Assembly: GCA_001804805.1 (NCBI GenBank)
Contig: MHBH01000036.1
Span: 43,699-107,698, forward strand
Source: Lentisphaerae bacterium GWF2_49_21
GTDB taxonomy: Bacteria; Verrucomicrobiota; Lentisphaeria; Victivallales; GWF2-50-93
Reading direction: 5' to 3'
Length of the DNA: 64,000 nucleotides
Part shown: in pieces, positions 59,991 through 64,000 of the stretch
How the letters are laid out: every line of letters begins with the position of its first letter
Position numbering within the stretch: position 1 is the stretch's first letter
The notes under the pieces: model-generated
What the model was told of the DNA's origin: nothing
The model's input: only the letters and a program-made list of their open reading frames with translations
The model's database searches: none
Program-made: the position numbers and the translations under genes

Positions 59991-61526
59991 ATGATTTACA
60001 AATTGATAATCTCTCCGCTATCCAGAACAGCTGCAATTGTTTTTGCGGCTACAATGTTTTCAAGTTTAAGTGGTTCCGCACAGGACAAAACAAAGGAAAT
60101 GGAAATGAAACCTAAGGACGAATTCTGCAAGGACGGACTCGTGCTGTGGCTCGATGCTGCAGATGCCTCGACAATCACCAAGGACGAAAATGGAGCTGTC
60201 AGCGCATGGAAGGACAAGTCCGGACAGGCTCATGATGCCGTTGCGAAGGATGCAAAATCCAGCCCCAAGCTTATTGAAAAGGCTATGAACGAAAAACCAG
60301 TGATCAGGTTCAAAGATCCGGAATACCTTGAGATATCTGAGATACGTGCGGCAAAGGGGCCGGTATCGGTATTTATCGTGACTCAACGCAGCAAGGAGCA
60401 GGCTTCAGACAGGAGATGGCAGAGGCTGATCTCGTCGAGTGATCCGGAGCTCAAGGTGGACAACAAGGGAACCGGATTCTGCATGTGTGCAACTACTGAA
60501 GGAAAGGAATATACTGCGACAGTACTCGACATGTTCGATGACGCCAGGAGGATAGGACCTCTTTTACTTGGCAGATCGTCTGACGGAGGAAACATTCTGA
60601 AAGGCGATATTGCCGAGGTGCTGGTATTTGACAGGGGATTCGTGGCAGAGGATCCGATCCAGAGCGTGCTCCAATACCTTTCAAAGAAGTGGGGTGCGAA
60701 GATCGCAAGGGAATCGCAGGGGTGGACGCGTACCGGTGGACTTGACAAGACTCCGGAGAGGAAAAACGAACTATACCCGCTGTCGGATCAGGACAACAAG
60801 GGAGAATGGGTGAAATACGAAGTCATGTGGGACGAGTTCGACGGTGACAAGCTTGATCAGGCGAAGTGGTGGGACCACAATCCGCGCTGGAAGGGCCGTG
60901 AACCTGCGCTTTTCATGCCAAGCAACGTTGAAGTAAAGGACGGCAAATTGAATCTGACCACACGGCTGGAGGACGTTCCCAAGGCTCCAAAAGGATATAA
61001 TACTTTCACATCTGCGGCTGTCCAGAGCAGGACGCTGGTAAGGTATGGGTACTTCGAGATCAGGGCGAAGGCAATGAAGTCACACGGCTCAAGTGCGTTC
61101 TGGTTCTATTATCATGACGATAAGGAACACACGGAGATCGATGTGTTCGAGATCGGGGGAGGAGCGCCGGGATTCGAGCGCAAATACAATATGAACCTCC
61201 ACGTGTTCAAAAAGCCCGGCAACAACAAGCACTGGAGCCGCGGTGGAATATGGAATTCACCGTTCAATTTCGCGGATGACTACCATATTTACGGGCTGGA
61301 ATGGGATGAAAAGGAAGTAGTCTTCTATGTCGACGGAGTTCCGGTGCACAAGGACAAGAACACCGACTGGAACCAGGCGCTGACCTTGAATTTCGACAGC
61401 GAGACGATGCCGACATGGTTCGGCATGCCGGATCCGAAGGATCTGCCGTCGACATTCAGCGTCGAATATTGCAGGGCATGGAAGAAGAAGGACAGGATGG
61501 AGGAGCCGATCCCGGGATTCAAATAA
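59991..61526 (+). CDS. secreted GH16 glycoside hydrolase with N-terminal LamG-like domain
   Basis: The 511-residue protein has a signal peptide (MIYKLIISPLSRTAAIVFAA, ending near SGSAQ). A LamG/concanavalin-like domain follows (about 45-235, GLVLWLDAADASTITKDENG, LLGRSSDGGNILKGDIAEVL), then a GH16 domain (about 265-505) with the catalytic EIDVFE (Glu382, Asp384, Glu387), YGYFEIRAKAM and YGLEWDEKEVVFYVDG. GH16 enzymes cleave beta-glucans or galactans such as agarose, porphyran or carrageenan. ATG at 59991 is chosen with GGAG six bases upstream. It likely degrades algal-type polysaccharide outside the cell. Confidence 0.92.
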   Translation: MIYKLIISPLSRTAAIVFAATMFSSLSGSAQDKTKEMEMKPKDEFCKDGLVLWLDAADASTITKDENGAVSAWKDKSGQAHDAVAKDAKSSPKLIEKAMNEKPVIRFKDPEYLEISEIRAAKGPVSVFIVTQRSKEQASDRRWQRLISSSDPELKVDNKGTGFCMCATTEGKEYTATVLDMFDDARRIGPLLLGRSSDGGNILKGDIAEVLVFDRGFVAEDPIQSVLQYLSKKWGAKIARESQGWTRTGGLDKTPERKNELYPLSDQDNKGEWVKYEVMWDEFDGDKLDQAKWWDHNPRWKGREPALFMPSNVEVKDGKLNLTTRLEDVPKAPKGYNTFTSAAVQSRTLVRYGYFEIRAKAMKSHGSSAFWFYYHDDKEHTEIDVFEIGGGAPGFERKYNMNLHVFKKPGNNKHWSRGGIWNSPFNFADDYHIYGLEWDEKEVVFYVDGVPVHKDKNTDWNQALTLNFDSETMPTWFGMPDPKDLPSTFSVEYCRAWKKKDRMEEPIPGFK

Positions 61527-61720
61527 ATCTGAACATCGAATCAGGAAAAGAGAGGAACATGTCTTGCGACATTAATCCGCCGTCGCTAAGAAGCTATGGC
61601 GCGACAAGCTACAAAAGAATTATAAATTGGGAACTTGTTTGTAGTTAAGCTCGCAAGAGCTGTTCTTTAGTAGGTTTGAATCAGTGATGTCCCAACGTTG
61701 GAACAGGATGTTGATGGAAC

Positions 61721-62455
61721 ATGTTGAAGAATAATATAAAACAAATGCAGAAGAAATTCACACTTATCGAACTGTTGATAGTGATTGCGATCATCGCAAT
61801 CCTGGCGGCAATGCTTCTGCCTGCCCTGCAAAGCGCGAAGAAAACCGCCAAGTCAGTCGTCTGCCTGAGCAATCTCAAGCAGGATTATACGGCCGGGCTG
61901 TCGTATGGCAGCGATTACGACCTTCTGGTTCATCTGGAAGGCCAAACTCCTATATTCGAATCGGACGGAGTCAAGCGTTATTATGACTGGGCAAGACCAC
62001 TGACGAAGGTGGGGTATATGACAATATCCAATTTATACCAGATAGGAGGATGTCCTACAGGCAAGGGTAAAACTCCCTATGCCTGGAATGCGGGTTACGG
62101 CATATCAAAATCTCCAAATAACACAGAAAATCCTGTCATAAACACTTCAACAGACGGCAACTGGTATGTGATGCGCAGGCTTACGGTACTACAGCAACCG
62201 AGAAATTGTCCATATATAGCCGATTCAGCATGCAATTGGAGCTCCAACACCAGCGGACAGTACTGGGAAATCACCTGGGACAGCAGTTTTGGATTCGGGC
62301 TGGGGCTACGGCATTTCAGAAAGGCAAACTGTGTGTTCTTTGACGGCCACGCTGAAAGTTTGCCCGGAGGAGGGGCGGATAGCTTTAGAAGCAGAGGAAT
62401 TACCAACACGGGTTTCATAGTGGAAAACAATATATTCATAAGGACATCGTTTTGA
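61721..62455 (+). CDS. pseudopilin-like protein with H-X9-DG motif, copy 1
   Basis: The 244-residue protein has a type IV prepilin N-terminus: [20 protein letters not shown] with the Glu5 position of the mature helix, then the globular domain. [12 protein letters not shown] is the H-X9-DG motif typical of Lentisphaerota/Planctomycetota pseudopilin-like proteins, whose genes occur in large families. Function is unknown; surface or secretion-system scaffolding is plausible. Its globular region is nearly identical to the next gene. An exact TGCGANNNTCGCA codes for the conserved IAII helix (61786). Confidence 0.9.
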   Translation: MLKNNIKQMQKKFTLIELLIVIAIIAILAAMLLPALQSAKKTAKSVVCLSNLKQDYTAGLSYGSDYDLLVHLEGQTPIFESDGVKRYYDWARPLTKVGYMTISNLYQIGGCPTGKGKTPYAWNAGYGISKSPNNTENPVINTSTDGNWYVMRRLTVLQQPRNCPYIADSACNWSSNTSGQYWEITWDSSFGFGLGLRHFRKANCVFFDGHAESLPGGGADSFRSRGITNTGFIVENNIFIRTSF

Positions 62456-62486
62456 CTGCTTTTATCACATCGTACAGGAGGACATC

Positions 62487-63224
62487 ATGAAATCTGAAAG
62501 AATTGATTTTTTTCCTCCCCCGGAGAGGAAAAGTTTCACTTTGATCGAACTATTAATCGTGATTGCGATCATCGCAATCCTGGCGGCAATGCTTCTGCCT
62601 GCCCTGCAAAACGCGAAGAAAACCGCCAAGTCAGTTGTCTGTCTGAGCAATCTCAAGCAGGCATATACAGCCGGATTGGAATATGGCACCGATTTCGACA
62701 ACCTGATGCACCTGAAAGGCCAAACCCCTATATTCGAATCAGACGGAGTCAATCGTTATTATGACTGGGCAAGACCGCTGACGAAAATGGGGTATTTGAC
62801 AACATCCAGCTTATACCAGATGGGAGGCTGTCCCACCGGCAAAGTTCCCTACGCCTGGAATGCAGGTTACGGGGTGTCTATGTCTCCTAACAGCACAGAA
62901 AATCCTGTCATAGAGATCTCTGCCGGCGGCTGGTTTGTGATGCGCAATCTTGCACGGCTGCGGAAGCCGGATAAATGCCCATATATAAGCGATTCAGCAT
63001 GCACTTGGAGCACCAACACCAGCGGCCAGTACTGGGAAATCACCTGGGACAGCAGTTTCGGATTCGGGCTGGGGCTGAGGCATTTCAGGAAGGCGAACAA
63101 CGCGTTCTTTGACGGCCACGCGGAAAGTCTGCCCAGTAGCGGGCCGGATAGCATCAGAAGCAGAGGGATTACCAATACTGGATACATAGTCGAGGACAAT
63201 AAGTTCGCCAGAATAACTTTTTAA
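62487..63224 (+). CDS. pseudopilin-like protein with H-X9-DG motif, copy 2
   Basis: The 245-residue product is a tandem paralogue of the preceding protein, sharing the prepilin helix, [40 protein letters not shown] and [12 protein letters not shown]. The leader differs: [26 protein letters not shown] precedes the ATG. The first 90 or so bases reappear at the start of the GH16 gene that follows. The two pseudopilins probably arose by recent duplication. Confidence 0.92.
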   Translation: MKSERIDFFPPPERKSFTLIELLIVIAIIAILAAMLLPALQNAKKTAKSVVCLSNLKQAYTAGLEYGTDFDNLMHLKGQTPIFESDGVNRYYDWARPLTKMGYLTTSSLYQMGGCPTGKVPYAWNAGYGVSMSPNSTENPVIEISAGGWFVMRNLARLRKPDKCPYISDSACTWSTNTSGQYWEITWDSSFGFGLGLRHFRKANNAFFDGHAESLPSSGPDSIRSRGITNTGYIVEDNKFARITF

Positions 63225-63268
63225 ATGTGACAAAGGTTTTCTTTATCCACAACAGACAGGAGGACATT

Positions 63269-64000
63269 ATGCAATCTGAAAGAGCTGATTTTTCACCTCA
63301 CCCGGAGGGGAATAAATTCACAGCGATAAAAATTTCCGCCGTGATTGCCATCTTCGCGGTTATGACGGCGTCCGCCGGTGCCGAAACTGCCGCTGGGGAA
63401 ATATCTCCCAGGCCCGCACAAGCCGGCACGCCTCCCGCCGACCCCGTTCCCGTCCTTCTCAAATCTGAAGGGCAGGAATTTGTCCTGCTGAAGAACTGGA
63501 CATTCGGCAACAAACGTCCGGACGCGACGATCCGGGACAAGACCGATCTTGATCGCGAGTTCCGCTACCGCTACATCTGGGAAAAAGGCACCTTGGACAA
63601 GTTCAAGACGTCATGGTCGTATCATCGCGATTATCCCGAGGGCGATCCCAGGTCGCTGCACGTCTTTGGAGAGAATACCTTGACGCTCAAGGGCCGTATC
63701 CCTCCCGGTGGCGGATTGCGCGACCGCGGCATCGAGTCCGGCCTGTTGCGGGCCAAGTTCCCGATGGAGCCCGGCATGTATATCGAGATGCGCGCCAGGC
63801 TTCCCGGCGGTGTCGGCGTCTGGCCTAACTTCTGGCTCGAACAGGGTATAGAACATCCCGACGGCAAGATCACCGTGCATTCCAAGTTCATGTCGGAGAT
63901 TGACATCTTCGAGTTCTTCAACTGGGACGGCCGCCCGGAGACGAGGATCATCGTCTGCAACACCCATCCGTGGGGCGGAAAAGAGGCCCACGGCAATCCG
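63269..64000 (+). CDS. GH16-like protein with pseudopilin-derived leader, cut by window end
   Basis: The frame is open from ATG 63269 (AGGAGG upstream) to the window end, giving 244 residues. It starts MQSERADFSPHPEGNKFTAI, clearly related to the leader of the preceding pseudopilin, continues as a hydrophobic segment AVIAIFAVMTASAGAETAAG that can act as a signal peptide, then a Pro-rich linker. The GH16-type part contains GVWPNFWLEQG and the catalytic EIDIFE (Glu210, Asp212, Glu215). Codons after about 63400 are GC-richer than in the neighbours, suggesting transfer. The C-terminus is missing. Confidence 0.85.
   Translation, partial: MQSERADFSPHPEGNKFTAIKISAVIAIFAVMTASAGAETAAGEISPRPAQAGTPPADPVPVLLKSEGQEFVLLKNWTFGNKRPDATIRDKTDLDREFRYRYIWEKGTLDKFKTSWSYHRDYPEGDPRSLHVFGENTLTLKGRIPPGGGLRDRGIESGLLRAKFPMEPGMYIEMRARLPGGVGVWPNFWLEQGIEHPDGKITVHSKFMSEIDIFEFFNWDGRPETRIIVCNTHPWGGKEAHGNP

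Overview
This window looks like a chromosomal segment of a Gram-negative bacterium of the PVC superphylum, most probably Lentisphaerota or a close relative. The grounds are tandem pseudopilin-like genes with an H-X9-DG motif, polysaccharide genes of the DUF4185, DUF4038/5060, DUF4832, GH130 and GH16 types, zinc-ribbon Ser/Thr kinases, and a complete division/cell-wall cluster whose MurE carries the meso-DAP signature DNPR. Base composition is close to 50 % GC by eye. The assignment is inference from gene content; no rRNA, tRNA or CRISPR array was seen.

Layout. 1-2.5 kb: a sugar-phosphate isomerase and a CNNM/CorC-type membrane protein fused to a PTS EIIA domain. 2.7-9.6 kb (minus strand): mraZ-rsmH-ftsL-ftsI-murE-murF, with a 10-bp-periodic MraZ box array over the mraZ start. 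9.6-16.4 kb: repeats, an AraC remnant, a VapBC-type module, an intact AraC regulator and three polysaccharide-related genes. 16.4-24.1 kb: membrane protein, diacylglycerol glycosyltransferase-like protein, small lipoprotein, ABC exporter with a TPR partner, and a zinc-ribbon kinase. 24.4-32.7 kb: HExxH membrane protein, Nif3-like protein, 2-hydroxyacid dehydrogenase, and gapA-pgk-tpiA-secG. 32.9-35.7 kb: a nucleotidyltransferase pair, a broken lipoprotein, a second PIN module and a PpiC-like foldase. 35.8-43.1 kb: three SPFH genes and a P1B ATPase in one operon, with a second zinc-ribbon kinase divergent from it. 43.1-50.9 kb: secreted archaemetzincin, ribD, a C39-like protein, ftsY, nusB, ribH, ribBA, a third PIN module and an FMN riboswitch. 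50.9-53.9 kb: MalK-type ATPase and a PabB-PabC fusion. 54-64 kb: carbohydrate region with UroD-like protein, esterase, SGNH-like protein, LacI regulator, GH130, GH16, two pseudopilins and a second GH16 cut by the window end.

The main observations that simple gene calling would miss are these. (1) An FMN riboswitch has about 126 nt of palindromic DNA inside its P2 loop, and a promoter-bearing PIN toxin-antitoxin module lies between its terminator and ribBA. (2) About ten short elements share one architecture, an outer inverted repeat around two hairpins, often with GTAG at the foot, like REP doublets. (3) The 13-bp palindrome TGCGANNNTCGCA occurs at least 13 times, almost always inside genes and in one reading frame. 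(4) A pseudopilin leader has been duplicated and now serves as the N-terminus of a GH16 enzyme. (5) Three SPFH proteins sit in one operon with a metal ATPase. Items 1-3 are the best candidates for something not previously described.
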